From Stanieria cyanosphaera PCC 7437 (GTDB lineage: Bacteria; Cyanobacteriota; Cyanobacteriia; Cyanobacteriales; Xenococcaceae): DNA of 64,000 nucleotides. Under the pieces are notes generated by a model that was not told where the DNA came from, did no database searches, and saw only the letters and a program-made list of their open reading frames with translations. Location: the NCBI RefSeq assembly GCF_000317575.1, contig NC_019748.1, positions 3,492,501 through 3,556,500 of the forward strand, in the 5' to 3' direction. The stretch's first letter is position 1. Each line of letters starts with the position of its first letter. Both the position numbers and the translations under genes were made by a program. This document shows, piece by piece, positions 9,988-19,163 of this stretch.

Positions 9988-11580
9988 TTAAAACCGATCT
10001 GATTTTGGTACAGTCCACCAAGCTAAGGCATAAGGTTGAGTAGGTTCATTAACTTGACGACGATGATAAACCCGAATTTTATAACGTCCAGATGAGGGGA
10101 TTTTACAAAATATATGTTCGACACTATCTTCCGAACTAATTGAAGAACAAACATTACGCAGGTTACTTTCTTGATCGAGTGGGATCAAATAGAGGTCAAG
10201 ATTATTTAAACCTCGATCGCGAAAATTTTCTCCTACATCGTATTTTTGGTTGTTATTGCGGTCATTTAACTCAACCATGCGGTTCCAAGCTAAGGTAATT
10301 GAAACAAAGCTATCTTTAACTAAAGGTTCAGCTAAAATATAATCGCGATCAGAATTTACTTCTACAGTACGGTAATCCCAACCCTTTGCAGGAACAGCCT
10401 CTTCAGGAGCAAATTGACCTGCACTAAATTGTTGATAAGCACGGAACGCATTAAGATGTCCAGTACCCATTTGAATATCTAAAGGAATACGAGGATTGGT
10501 ATAAGCATCCGATTGCAACCAATTACCATTTTTTTCCCCAATGGTAGTTCGTTTCATACCTAATAATAAACCGTCTCCGCGATCGCGCAATTTATCAGCC
10601 GAATTCAGCAAGACAGCTTTCATAACTTCGTGACGACGCGAAGCTAGACTCCAGTTTGGTAAAGCTTGATTCAAATTGCGATCGCCGTATTCTTGTAATA
10701 AAGCTACTGAAGCAGTGATATGAGGTGCAGCAAAACTTGTTCCACTTACTTTCTCAATTTCTCCTTTTTGATTATGCACCAAAATATTACTTCCAGGGGC
10801 AAGTAGACCAATCGCACGTCTTTGTCCAACATTAATTTCTTTTTTAATAATGCTACGACCAATGCCTATAGGTAAATCACTAAGATTAGCAAAATCTACC
10901 TTAGTAAAAATTCCTTTGCGCTTAGTTGTATAAGCAGTAGTTATGCCATTAAAATTATCTGTTGGAATGGGAATTCCTCCCGTACCTTGATTACCAGCAA
11001 TAACATAAAGCGTATTATGAACTCTGGCAGACCAATCAATACATTCTGTCAGTAAAGCTTTGCCATCTAATTTAGCGTTTTCTCTAGGATCGCGTTCTAA
11101 AGACTCACCAAAACTAAAATTGATCGCTCGCACATCTCCACTATTTTGCAGAGCAATGTGTTGAGTAGCTAAACATTCTTGGGGTTGTCCCCCATCTTTG
11201 AGAGAACCAACTGCTGAAGCGTACAACTTTGCCTCGGGAGCAACTCCTGGCAATTGTTTATCCTTGCTAATCATGACTCCAGCGACCATAATAGCGTGGT
11301 TATCCACATTGCTATTAGAACTAGCTACAACATTACGATAAAAAACTCCTTTAGGTGCGATCGCAGCATCTTTAGCACCACTTTTATCTAAACCAAATTT
11401 TCCAGGTCTGCCAATTTCTACCTGACCAATACCAATTTTGCGTCCTAATAAATTATAAGGAGATTGATGTAAAAGACGAGCATTGATCCCAAAATCTCCC
11501 ACCGAACTATCCAAGGCGCAAACAGGTAAAATCAAGCCAAAAATAAAAAAACTAGAAGTCAGCCATCCTAGCCGTGTCAT
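9988..11580 (-). CDS. Secreted subtilase-like (S8 family) protein with altered Asp site
   Basis: An N-terminal signal peptide (hydrophobic 5-22, ending CALD) leads into a subtilisin-like domain. His95 (DNHAIMVAG), oxyanion Asn197 (VIAGNQG) and nucleophile Ser282 (SGTSFAAPH) are easily placed. The strand that normally carries the catalytic Asp reads IGIGQVEIGRPG, which puts Glu55 in the Asp position. After about residue 390 there is a beta-rich C-terminal domain resembling a P/proprotein-type module (DLYLIPLD, GRYKIRVYHR). It may be a peptidase with Glu in the triad or a pseudo-protease. At 530 aa it is full length, and no substrate is predicted. Confidence 0.8.
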   Translation of the reverse strand: MTRLGWLTSSFFIFGLILPVCALDSSVGDFGINARLLHQSPYNLLGRKIGIGQVEIGRPGKFGLDKSGAKDAAIAPKGVFYRNVVASSNSNVDNHAIMVAGVMISKDKQLPGVAPEAKLYASAVGSLKDGGQPQECLATQHIALQNSGDVRAINFSFGESLERDPRENAKLDGKALLTECIDWSARVHNTLYVIAGNQGTGGIPIPTDNFNGITTAYTTKRKGIFTKVDFANLSDLPIGIGRSIIKKEINVGQRRAIGLLAPGSNILVHNQKGEIEKVSGTSFAAPHITASVALLQEYGDRNLNQALPNWSLASRRHEVMKAVLLNSADKLRDRGDGLLLGMKRTTIGEKNGNWLQSDAYTNPRIPLDIQMGTGHLNAFRAYQQFSAGQFAPEEAVPAKGWDYRTVEVNSDRDYILAEPLVKDSFVSITLAWNRMVELNDRNNNQKYDVGENFRDRGLNNLDLYLIPLDQESNLRNVCSSISSEDSVEHIFCKIPSSGRYKIRVYHRRQVNEPTQPYALAWWTVPKSDRF

Positions 11581-11808
11581 AGATGCTATTTACTCTTAAT
11601 TCAATAAAGCTATACTTTTATAGTAATTACCGTACCAAATTAACAAAAATACTTGCGTTAATTTAAAATCTGCGTTACAAGTATATAGAGAATATCCCTG
11701 CCATATCGGAACTCCCAATAATAGCAAATATGTAAGAGTTAGGGATACTAGACTAAACAAAGATTAATTTTAAGTTAAATAAATTAAGACTGACTAAGAG
11801 CAAACTAT

Positions 11809-12024
11809 ATGACTAAACAAGTCGCTCATCCTATGATGAAGTTGCAGCGCAAAGTTTCTTCGCTGATCGATTCTCAAATTATTACCCCAGAAGACAGCAT
11901 CGGCAAAATTGCCATGTTACTTGGTAATGATTGGAATTATTGGAAACAAGAACTATTAGCTTTTGATTTTTCTCTCAAAGACCCAGTCAAAGAACTTTTG
12001 ATGGTTGAAGACTGGGATGAATAA
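11809..12024 (+). CDS. Small conserved-looking hypothetical protein (71 aa)
   Basis: A compact 71-residue soluble protein with no recognised domain. It begins MTKQVAHPMMKLQRKV and ends acidic (MVEDWDE), with a WNYWKQELLAFDF aromatic patch in the middle. The body looks helical. Its regular codon use and separate leader (228 bases upstream without a gene) support a real gene. It converges with the FHA kinase gene, with 7 bases between the stop codons. I do not recognise a function. Confidence 0.6.
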   Translation: MTKQVAHPMMKLQRKVSSLIDSQIITPEDSIGKIAMLLGNDWNYWKQELLAFDFSLKDPVKELLMVEDWDE

Positions 12025-12031
12025 AATTGAG

Positions 12032-13255
12032 TTAGAGGCAATCTGCTAGTGCTTCTGATAGACTTTGAGCCGTTTGATAGCGGTCGCGATAATCTGGCTG
12101 ACAAGCTTTTTCTAATAATTGACTTAGTTTTGGGGTTAAGTTGGGAATGCTACCCACATCAAATTCATACTTATTACTTTGATAACGAAAATACTGCATT
12201 GGAGTTTTTCCGGTTAGCAGAAAAATAATCGTTGTGCCAACTCCATAAATATCTGATTGGGGGCAAGGCTTACCTCGATATTGTTCGGGTGCGCTGTAGC
12301 CTTCTACACCGATGCGTGTATCTAAAGAAGTGCCTAATTCTTTGACTGCACCAAAATCGAGTAACATTAGACGATTATCAAGATTACGTAGGATTAAGTT
12401 GGCGGGTTTGACATCTCGGTGGACTAAAGGAGGTTGCAGATTATGCAAATAGGTCAAAATATCGCAAACTTGAATCATCCATTCGATAGTTTTTTCTGGA
12501 GTTAAAGCACCTCTTTGATAAACTAATTGTTCTAAATTATGACCATGAATTAATTCCATAACTAAATATTTGCGGTCTTTTTCCACAAAAAAATCATAGT
12601 ACTTGGGGATGCCAGGATGATTTAAAGACTTAAGAATGCGAGCTTCTCGTTCAAACAGTTCTCTTGCTTTAGCAATTCGTGCCATGTCTGCATTCATTTC
12701 TTTAAGAACTAGTAACAAAGGAGCTCCTTTAATAGTTTTGTTTTTGTCCCAAACCAAATAGGTAATTCCCATTCCCCCTTTGCCTAAAGTTCTTAGCACT
12801 TGATAGGGACCGATAAAATGTGTGTGATCAACCAAAGGTTGACCGCAGTGAATACAAAAAATACTGTCTGGAGAATTACCTTGATGAGTACAAGGATTGG
12901 GAGATACAGCTTGATTTGGTGATTGATTTTCTGGTTGGCCCGATTTTTCAGCAGATTCCAATTCAAATCTAAACAAAGGTCCATTTTCTGCCAAACGAAT
13001 TAAATCGTTAGATTGAAGCAATTGTTCAGAAACTAAAACATGATTCACAAAAGTACCATTAGTACCTCTACTAATTAATCGCCAATGTTCTTCTTCCTGG
13101 ATTAACTCCAAATGCTGTCGTGAGACTTGAAAATACCCCTGAAGCACAATGTCATTGTTTTGGGAACGACCAATCCTAATGACTGACTGATGGAGAAATT
13201 GCCACTGTTGTGTCGGTTGATTTGTCTGTGGCTCTAAAAGCGTAAGAATGACCAT
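12032..13255 (-). CDS. FHA-domain serine/threonine protein kinase
   Basis: Residues about 5-95 form a forkhead-associated phosphothreonine-binding domain (IRIGRSQNNDIVL, SRQHLEL). A CxHx..CIHCG zinc-ribbon-like stretch follows (about 117-135). The Hanks-type kinase spans about 145-407: GKGGMG glycine loop, catalytic HRDVKPANLILR, DFGAVKE and APEQYRG. There is no transmembrane helix. I use the ATG at 13255, since the longer frame begins with TTG. It lies 45 bases downstream of the PP2C gene on the same strand, a typical kinase-phosphatase operon; the FHA domain may read the same phosphothreonines. Confidence 0.93.
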   Translation of the reverse strand: MVILTLLEPQTNQPTQQWQFLHQSVIRIGRSQNNDIVLQGYFQVSRQHLELIQEEEHWRLISRGTNGTFVNHVLVSEQLLQSNDLIRLAENGPLFRFELESAEKSGQPENQSPNQAVSPNPCTHQGNSPDSIFCIHCGQPLVDHTHFIGPYQVLRTLGKGGMGITYLVWDKNKTIKGAPLLLVLKEMNADMARIAKARELFEREARILKSLNHPGIPKYYDFFVEKDRKYLVMELIHGHNLEQLVYQRGALTPEKTIEWMIQVCDILTYLHNLQPPLVHRDVKPANLILRNLDNRLMLLDFGAVKELGTSLDTRIGVEGYSAPEQYRGKPCPQSDIYGVGTTIIFLLTGKTPMQYFRYQSNKYEFDVGSIPNLTPKLSQLLEKACQPDYRDRYQTAQSLSEALADCL

Positions 13256-13299
13256 ATTTGACAATTATTTTAGTTGTCAGTGGACAACTCTGATGAATT

Positions 13300-15363
13300 T
13301 TAAAAATGAGGTTTTAATTTAATTCTGACTAAAACGCCAGTAATATTATCGTGACCATTATACTGGTTAGCAAAATCAATTAATTGAAATAAGCCTTCTT
13401 CTAAATTAGACTTAGAACTAATTAAAGGGGTTAAATAAGTCTCCCAGTGGTTTTCTAATAAATTATTGTCCGACAGACCGTCAGAACAAAGCAAAATTAA
13501 GCAATCTTCTTGAATTTCCAAATATTTAATTTCCGGTTTAATATGACGGTTTTCTCTTGGTCCCAAAGCTTGAGTAAGTTGGTAAGCATCAGGACGACCA
13601 TAGGCAATTTCAGGTTCAACCCCTCGATTAATTTCTCTTTGTCCGACTTCGTGGTCTTGAGTCAGTTGTTCTAATCCTCTTTGCCTAGTAATACGATAAA
13701 TACGACTGTCACCAACATGAGCGATCGCTAAATTAGTATCTTGTAACAAAGCCATCACCATCGTCGTACCCATTCTGCTATTACCAGAACGAGAATGATC
13801 AAGATTTGTTTGATAAAGAGTTTGATTGGCAAGTAAAATTCCGGCTTCAATAGTTTTAGCGCCAGGTAAATGATCCGTGAACCAATGAGTTTGAAAATAT
13901 TCTTCTAGGGCATGAACTGCCATCGTACTAGCTACTTCTCCTGCTTCATGTCCTCCCATACCATCGCACACTATGTATAAACCTGAAACCGAAATAGTTT
14001 TTTCAACTGCATTTTCTTTTTTCTTGATTTCGGTTTTAACCCCAAAAAAGTCTTCATTATGATCTCTTTGAGTACCTAGATCTGTGCAGCTAGCATCAAT
14101 AACTTCAGCTAATTGCATTGGTAGCATTAGAGTTGGTTGATCTTCGGCATCGTTATGAGAAATTAGTTCCTCGTCTTCTTCGTATTCATTAAAAAGCTCA
14201 AGTTCATTCTCTTCAAAAACAATCAGTGAAGGTTCTAATTCTCGAGTTTGATCGACTACTGAAGCTTGAAAATCGAAGTTTTCCAGCGCAAGCTGCTGAA
14301 GACAAACAGACAATTGTTCTACTGTATTAATTGCTCCTTCGATAACTTGTTGAATTAACTCTTCTAATGATTGATTCGGTTGTCGCCCTGATTCTTGAAG
14401 CCAAATTTGCCAAGTTTGTACTAAATTTTGAAGAGTAGGTTTGGTATCTGGTGGATTCAAGTATAGTTGATGTAAACAAACCGATTGATCTTCATCTAGA
14501 AGCAAGTTTTCTTTCATCAGTAGACTTTGACTACAACCAACTTCAGTCAATGGCATCCAAAGTTTTGCTAGTTCATTGAGAAACCATAAAATTTGTTGAA
14601 ATGGTAACTCGGGATTATTCCATAATTCTGTCAGTAATAACCAATTGGAACGATTTGGTAAAATAACAATTGCTTCTTCATTGTATTGCCAAGCATCATA
14701 AATTTGGGGAATAGCAGGAGTAAACTTTTGTAACACCAAATAAGGTAGTGCTTGAGTGGGAACTCCAATTAAATTCCAGTATTGAGCTACTGAGCGATAA
14801 GAATTATTAACATTGTCAGCTAATTCGGCAAACAACTCTGATTGTTGTTCTTGTAAGGTTGCTAAAGCTGTTTTTTGTTCTATTTGTTCGTCAATTACTG
14901 CTACTTCGATTACAGATAAAGTAGAGTTTGATTGATTAAAGTTATTTAAATCTTCGATGTAATTTGTATTGATGCGATAACGGTTTTGGGGATCAAGATA
15001 AAGTTGCTCGGTTTTAACCAAGTCAGACGAAGTCCTGCTTTGTAAAGGCGTATTCTCTGTAGTCTCTGTAGATTCAAGATTGGAAGCAGATGAGGTTAAA
15101 TCAGAAATTTGTAGAGTTGAATTGTTATTAGCAGCAATCAGTTGTTTGTTGCTGTTATTTTCTAATTTTAGTGGTTGCAGTTTGGTAATGATTGCCCAAA
15201 GATGAGTTTGAGAAGCAACTGTATCATTGAGGTTTGTTGGTATTTTAAAAGTAGAGTTACTATTAGATTCAAGCTCACAATTAGATTGAAGAGGAGTTCC
15301 ACAACTTTGACAGAATTTGTTAGTATCTGGGTTTTCAAACTCACATTGGGGACAAATCAACAT
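13300..15363 (-). CDS. PP2C-type phosphatase with zinc ribbon and kinase-like middle region
   Basis: The N-terminus is a zinc ribbon (CPQCEFENPDTNKFCQSCG, residues 4-22). A low-complexity Asn/Ser-rich linker follows. A middle region (about 175-370) resembles a degenerate protein kinase, then comes an acidic linker. The C-terminal ~245 residues are a PP2C domain with metal-binding motifs QRDHNEDF, CDGMGGHEAGE, HVGDSRIYR and CSDGLSDN. It should remove phosphate from Ser/Thr, likely opposing the kinase encoded 45 bases downstream. An ATG at 15363 preceded by AAAGGAAG fixes the start; the longer frame from 15432 lacks this. Confidence 0.9.
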   Translation of the reverse strand: MLICPQCEFENPDTNKFCQSCGTPLQSNCELESNSNSTFKIPTNLNDTVASQTHLWAIITKLQPLKLENNSNKQLIAANNNSTLQISDLTSSASNLESTETTENTPLQSRTSSDLVKTEQLYLDPQNRYRINTNYIEDLNNFNQSNSTLSVIEVAVIDEQIEQKTALATLQEQQSELFAELADNVNNSYRSVAQYWNLIGVPTQALPYLVLQKFTPAIPQIYDAWQYNEEAIVILPNRSNWLLLTELWNNPELPFQQILWFLNELAKLWMPLTEVGCSQSLLMKENLLLDEDQSVCLHQLYLNPPDTKPTLQNLVQTWQIWLQESGRQPNQSLEELIQQVIEGAINTVEQLSVCLQQLALENFDFQASVVDQTRELEPSLIVFEENELELFNEYEEDEELISHNDAEDQPTLMLPMQLAEVIDASCTDLGTQRDHNEDFFGVKTEIKKKENAVEKTISVSGLYIVCDGMGGHEAGEVASTMAVHALEEYFQTHWFTDHLPGAKTIEAGILLANQTLYQTNLDHSRSGNSRMGTTMVMALLQDTNLAIAHVGDSRIYRITRQRGLEQLTQDHEVGQREINRGVEPEIAYGRPDAYQLTQALGPRENRHIKPEIKYLEIQEDCLILLCSDGLSDNNLLENHWETYLTPLISSKSNLEEGLFQLIDFANQYNGHDNITGVLVRIKLKPHF

Positions 15364-15513
15364 AGTGAAACTTCCTTTAGATTTTTCTAACTCTAGTTTT
15401 AATTTTTGCAAGCAATATTTTAAACGAGACAATATTTAAAAAGCTATTAACTTTGTTCTTGAACACAAAAGATTGTGACAATAATAATCTAGAAAATTGC
15501 ATTATGAAAAGAT

Positions 15514-16209
15514 ATGGAAGATAAGCAAGTTTTATTGACAGGAGGTACTGGTGGACTAGGGTTAGGGGTTACACCAGCCATCTTAGCTCATCAAGCTAGA
15601 TTGACAATCTCTTATGTAGAAGACAGTAGTGTAGAAAAATTAAGAAAACAATTGTCTTTTGCTGATTTTGAACGTATTCGTTTTGTTAAAACAGATTTAA
15701 GTGATGAAGTTTCAGTAAAAAGATTAATTAACGATTTAGGAAGAGTTGATATTTTGATTCATTTAGTAGGCGGTTTTGTGATGGGAAAAACCCATCAATT
15801 TGAGATGAGTGAATGGCAAAAATGTTTAAATCTAAATTTAACCACAACTTTTTTGATTTGTAAGTATTGTTTACAAAAAATGCGTCATTATAACTATGGT
15901 AGGATTGTCACAATTGGTTCAAGGGGTGCAGTGCAACCTGCTGCTAATTTGTCTGCTTATTGTGCAGCTAAAGCAGGGGTAGTAGCTTTAACTAAATCAA
16001 TTGCAGAAGAAACTAAAGATTTTAATATTACTGCTAACGTAATACTTCCTAGTGTGATTGATACTCCAGCCAATCGCAAGGCAATGGGAGAAAACCAGGC
16101 AAATAGATGGGTTAAACCAGAGTCATTGGCAGAGATAATTTGTTTTTTGGCTTCAGAAGCAGCAGGAGAGCTTCGTGGTGCTGCCATTGAAGTTTATGGC
16201 AAAGTTTGA
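15514..16209 (+). CDS. Short-chain dehydrogenase/reductase
   Basis: A 231-aa classical SDR with a Rossmann nucleotide-binding motif at the start (TGGTGGLG, 9-16), HLVGG in place of NNAG near 83-87, a Ser in TIGSRG and the catalytic YCAAK near 149-153. It probably oxidises or reduces an alcohol/ketone with NAD(P)H; the substrate is not predictable. It is full length for the family. It lies divergently from the PP2C gene and converges with the DUF1997 gene. Confidence 0.85.
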   Translation: MEDKQVLLTGGTGGLGLGVTPAILAHQARLTISYVEDSSVEKLRKQLSFADFERIRFVKTDLSDEVSVKRLINDLGRVDILIHLVGGFVMGKTHQFEMSEWQKCLNLNLTTTFLICKYCLQKMRHYNYGRIVTIGSRGAVQPAANLSAYCAAKAGVVALTKSIAEETKDFNITANVILPSVIDTPANRKAMGENQANRWVKPESLAEIICFLASEAAGELRGAAIEVYGKV

Positions 16210-16246
16210 AAAAAGCGTTTTCAATGTTTTTGTTGAGAGTTGATGG

Positions 16247-16969
16247 TTAATTAGTTACTGGTTTAATAATTTCTAATTTTCTTCCCTGTTTAGAAGGAAG
16301 AGGTAAATCAAAGCGTTCGTGAAAATCTTGCTGAACTTTATAGGTTAAACGAGGCGAAATTTGTTTGACAATTTGTTGTAATAAGCGATCGCCTGTGCTT
16401 TGAATCACAGAAGCTGGTATTTTATAAATAAATTTGGGAAATTGTACCATAACCATCAAATCAAGATGCCAAATTACTTGAGTAATAACTGAAGGTAATT
16501 GAGCTTGTAGTTGTTTTGATACTCTAGATAAAAGACTTGCTGTAGCAACTTCTGTTAATTCCATTGCAGCTTGATAGTTAACTGCGTAACCAGGAGGTTG
16601 ATAATTAGGAACAGGAATAGTATGAATCGTATAAACTCGGTCGACTGGTGGATTTAAAACTAAAGCAATTTTCGGTTCTACTTCATAACCAAAAGAGCTA
16701 AAATTACCGATGGTCAAAGTATAGCCATTATTACCTATCTGCTCAACTTTCATTGGGTGGGCGCAGCGACAAAACCAATCTTCGTGAGCATTTAAGTATT
16801 TAGCAACATCTTCGGCATGACTATACATATCCATAGAGCCTGCAAAATGTGCTTCAAAAAGAAAAGGTTTTTGTTCGATTGTACTATCAGTATTAAGTAG
16901 GAAATTTGGTGAGTGAACGGTTAATTCTTGCCAGCTAAGTTGAGGGTCATTAATAAATTTTGACTGCAT
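16247..16969 (-). CDS. DUF1997 family protein
   Basis: A 240-aa soluble protein that I place in DUF1997, a family of cyanobacteria and plastids with a fold related to START/lipid-binding proteins. The recognisable part is AHFAGSMDMYSHAEDVAKYLNAHEDWFCRCAHPM followed by an up-and-down beta region (YTLTIGNFSSFGYEVEPKI, stretches split here). Function is unknown. The C-terminal half contains a basic helix and a short positively charged end. It is monocistronic as far as the flanks show. Confidence 0.8.
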   Translation of the reverse strand: MQSKFINDPQLSWQELTVHSPNFLLNTDSTIEQKPFLFEAHFAGSMDMYSHAEDVAKYLNAHEDWFCRCAHPMKVEQIGNNGYTLTIGNFSSFGYEVEPKIALVLNPPVDRVYTIHTIPVPNYQPPGYAVNYQAAMELTEVATASLLSRVSKQLQAQLPSVITQVIWHLDLMVMVQFPKFIYKIPASVIQSTGDRLLQQIVKQISPRLTYKVQQDFHERFDLPLPSKQGRKLEIIKPVTN

Positions 16970-17084
16970 ACAATCCTTAGGGTACTGATTGACACTCGTT
17001 TCTATTGATATTTTTTCTACAATAAAAGAGTTAATTATTAGCTAAACACTTTTGAATTTTAAAAGGTGTGATTTGGAACGGATT

Positions 17085-17744
17085 ATGAAAGCATTAGTAG
17101 TTGGAGCAACAGGACAAACGGGTAGAGCAATTGTTAAACAATTAACAGAAAAAAATATTGCTGTAAAAGCATTAGTACGTAATTTAGAAACTGCTCAAGA
17201 AATACTTCCTCCAGAGACTGAATTGGTGGTTGGAGATGTTCTTAAACCAGAAAGCATAGAACGGGCATTAACTGATTGTAACGTTTTATTGTGTGCCACT
17301 GGTGCTAAACCCAGTTTAAATCCTACAGGTCCTTATCAAATTGATTATCTAGGTACTAAAAATTTAGTTAACGCTGCTAAAAATAAAGGAATTGAACATT
17401 TTGTCATTGTTTCTTCTTTATGCGTCTCAAAGTTTTTTCATCCTCTGAATTTGTTTTGGCTCATCTTAGTTTGGAAAAAACAAGCTGAAGAATATATACA
17501 AGCAAGTGGTTTAACTTATACAATTGTGCGACCAGGCGGACTAAAAAATGAGGACAACTTAGACCAAATTGTCATGTCATCAGCCGATACTTTGTTTGAT
17601 GGCAGTATTCCTCGTCCGAAAGTTGCACAAGTTTGTGTCGAAGCTTTGTTTGAACCCACAGCGAAAAATAAAATTGTGGAAATAGTAGCCAAACCTGATG
17701 CCCAACCTCAATCTTGGTCAGAATTATTTAGTCAGGTTGTTTAA
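17085..17744 (+). CDS. NAD(P)-binding SDR-like (atypical SDR, Ycf39/Tic62-like)
   Basis: A 219-aa atypical SDR with the Rossmann opening MKALVVGATGQTGRAIVKQL and conserved DVLKPESIERAL, VIVSSLCV and YTIVRPGGL patches, like Ycf39- or Tic62-type proteins of oxygenic phototrophs. No classical YxxxK pair is evident. A hydrophobic stretch (FFHPLNLFWLILVWKK, about 116-131) could touch the membrane. I chose the ATG at 17085; the longer frame starts at TTG 17052. It may bind NAD(P)H to regulate rather than to catalyse. The partner is unknown. Confidence 0.85.
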   Translation: MKALVVGATGQTGRAIVKQLTEKNIAVKALVRNLETAQEILPPETELVVGDVLKPESIERALTDCNVLLCATGAKPSLNPTGPYQIDYLGTKNLVNAAKNKGIEHFVIVSSLCVSKFFHPLNLFWLILVWKKQAEEYIQASGLTYTIVRPGGLKNEDNLDQIVMSSADTLFDGSIPRPKVAQVCVEALFEPTAKNKIVEIVAKPDAQPQSWSELFSQVV

Positions 17745-17828
17745 CAATCATCAACAAATTAAGTGATAAGTAGCCGAGAGAAAGCAACTTTAGTAATAAT
17801 GAAGTATTGTTAGCAACTTGTGGGATTA

Positions 17829-18494
17829 ATGCTGCAAAAAACTAATTTCATAGCCAATCTTGGGATAAAATTAAGTTTAGTGATTGGCTTGTTCTTTGTT
17901 TTATTCAATTTACAAGGGTATTTCTCTCCAAAGCGATCGCTTTTTTTCGATTCAAAATCTTATTCTCCTACAATTACTGGAACTCAACCTTTAGTTATGC
18001 AAGGAGGAGATCCTTATATTCGGGCTTTGATGCGTACTATTACTGCTAGTGAAGCTAATGTTAACCAGCCCTATCATGTGATTTATGGAAACAAATATGT
18101 TGAAGATCTCACTCGTCATCCTGAATTGTGTGTACCGATTGTCGCTGGTCCTAATCTAGGTAATTGTACTACGGCAGCCGGACGCTATCAGATGTTGGAT
18201 TTTACGTGGGCAGAAAAAGCTAAAAACTATCATCCAGATCCTGATGGTTTATTGTGGTGGAAATCTTATAGTTTTGAACCTGAATATCAAGATGCAGTAG
18301 TTTATGGCTGGTTAAAGGATTCTCAAGCTTGGGGTGCAGATATTCCTCAATTATTAAGACAAGGAAAAATAGAAGAAGTATTGAAATTATTATCAGGTAC
18401 GTGGACAAGTTTGGGTTACGGAATTGAAACTAATTCTATGAGTAAGTATTTACCGCAGATTTATCAAAATATGTTGCAAGAAGAGTTATCTTGA
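17829..18494 (+). CDS. Lambda-R-like glycoside hydrolase (GH104-type lysozyme), membrane-anchored
   Basis: After an N-terminal hydrophobic anchor or signal (about 10-30), residues ~55-215 match the fold signature of the lambda endolysin R/GH104 transglycosylases: TASEAN, with the candidate catalytic Glu, then AAGRYQMLDFTW and DAVVYGWLKD. These enzymes cut the MurNAc-GlcNAc bond of peptidoglycan. A GTG nine bases upstream is a possible start. It is not next to other phage genes, so it is probably a cell-wall enzyme of the host or a domesticated phage lysozyme. The family call is inferred from motifs. Confidence 0.75.
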   Translation: MLQKTNFIANLGIKLSLVIGLFFVLFNLQGYFSPKRSLFFDSKSYSPTITGTQPLVMQGGDPYIRALMRTITASEANVNQPYHVIYGNKYVEDLTRHPELCVPIVAGPNLGNCTTAAGRYQMLDFTWAEKAKNYHPDPDGLLWWKSYSFEPEYQDAVVYGWLKDSQAWGADIPQLLRQGKIEEVLKLLSGTWTSLGYGIETNSMSKYLPQIYQNMLQEELS

Positions 18495-18673
18495 TTTTCA
18501 AAATAAATCAATACTTACCACTAATACCAACTTAAAGAAAGCTTTTATCATATTGGTAAGGTACATCAGTTACTAATTACTAATTATTAATTACTAATTA
18601 TGAGGGATGAATAATCAACCATATTTATAGCAGAATTTTTATGTACAATAACTGCTTGAACTTTGAGAAGACC

Positions 18674-19066
18674 TTACTCAGATTGGGTTGCTTCTCTTAC
18701 TGTTGAATTATTTTTTCTGTTTCTTAGTCGATTTTTTTCTTGTTGATACTGTTGTAACCAAGGAGATGTTTCTTGATTTACCCAAGGAGATTCTTGTTGG
18801 TACTGTTGTAACCAAGGAGATGCTTCTTGATATAACCAGGGAGATTCTTCTTGATGTACCCAGGGAGATTCTTCTTGATGTACCCAGGGAGATTCTTGTG
18901 GTTTTTGAGCAAATAAGTAATTAAATTTATTGATAGAGTTAGGATAAATAGTATTCGTAACTTCAGTGTTTGAAATCCCGACACTATTATTTAATAAAGA
19001 TAAAGTGGGTTTTACTTCTAAGCAAAGATTAGTCAAGAAAGAGATAAAAATTAAATTTTCAATCAC
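18674..19066 (-). CDS. SPW-repeat protein of unknown function
   Basis: Residues 60-115 are tandem repeats built on ESPWVHQE: six SPW units with the forms VHQE, VHQE, LYQE, LQQYQQ, VNQE, LQQYQQ. The start codon is GTG at 19066. The N-terminal ~20 residues (MIENLIFISFLTNLCLEV) are hydrophobic and could be a signal sequence or anchor. The C-terminus is basic (KNRLRNRKNNS). At the DNA level the repeats are near-identical 24-base copies, so the array can expand or contract. I do not recognise a function. Confidence 0.55.
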   Translation of the reverse strand: MIENLIFISFLTNLCLEVKPTLSLLNNSVGISNTEVTNTIYPNSINKFNYLFAQKPQESPWVHQEESPWVHQEESPWLYQEASPWLQQYQQESPWVNQETSPWLQQYQQEKNRLRNRKNNSTVREATQSE

Positions 19067-19163
19067 TATAATAATTTCCGCAAAATTGCTGAACTAATTC
19101 GTAGGATAACATTGGATTCGCTTGAAACAAAATTTTGAGAATCAAGAATACTTTTCATGATGG

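Noticed and set aside
18688-18924. A plus-strand open frame across the SPW-repeat region
   Set aside because: It arises from the same repeats read in the other strand; the minus-strand frame gives the regular SPW units and is preferred.
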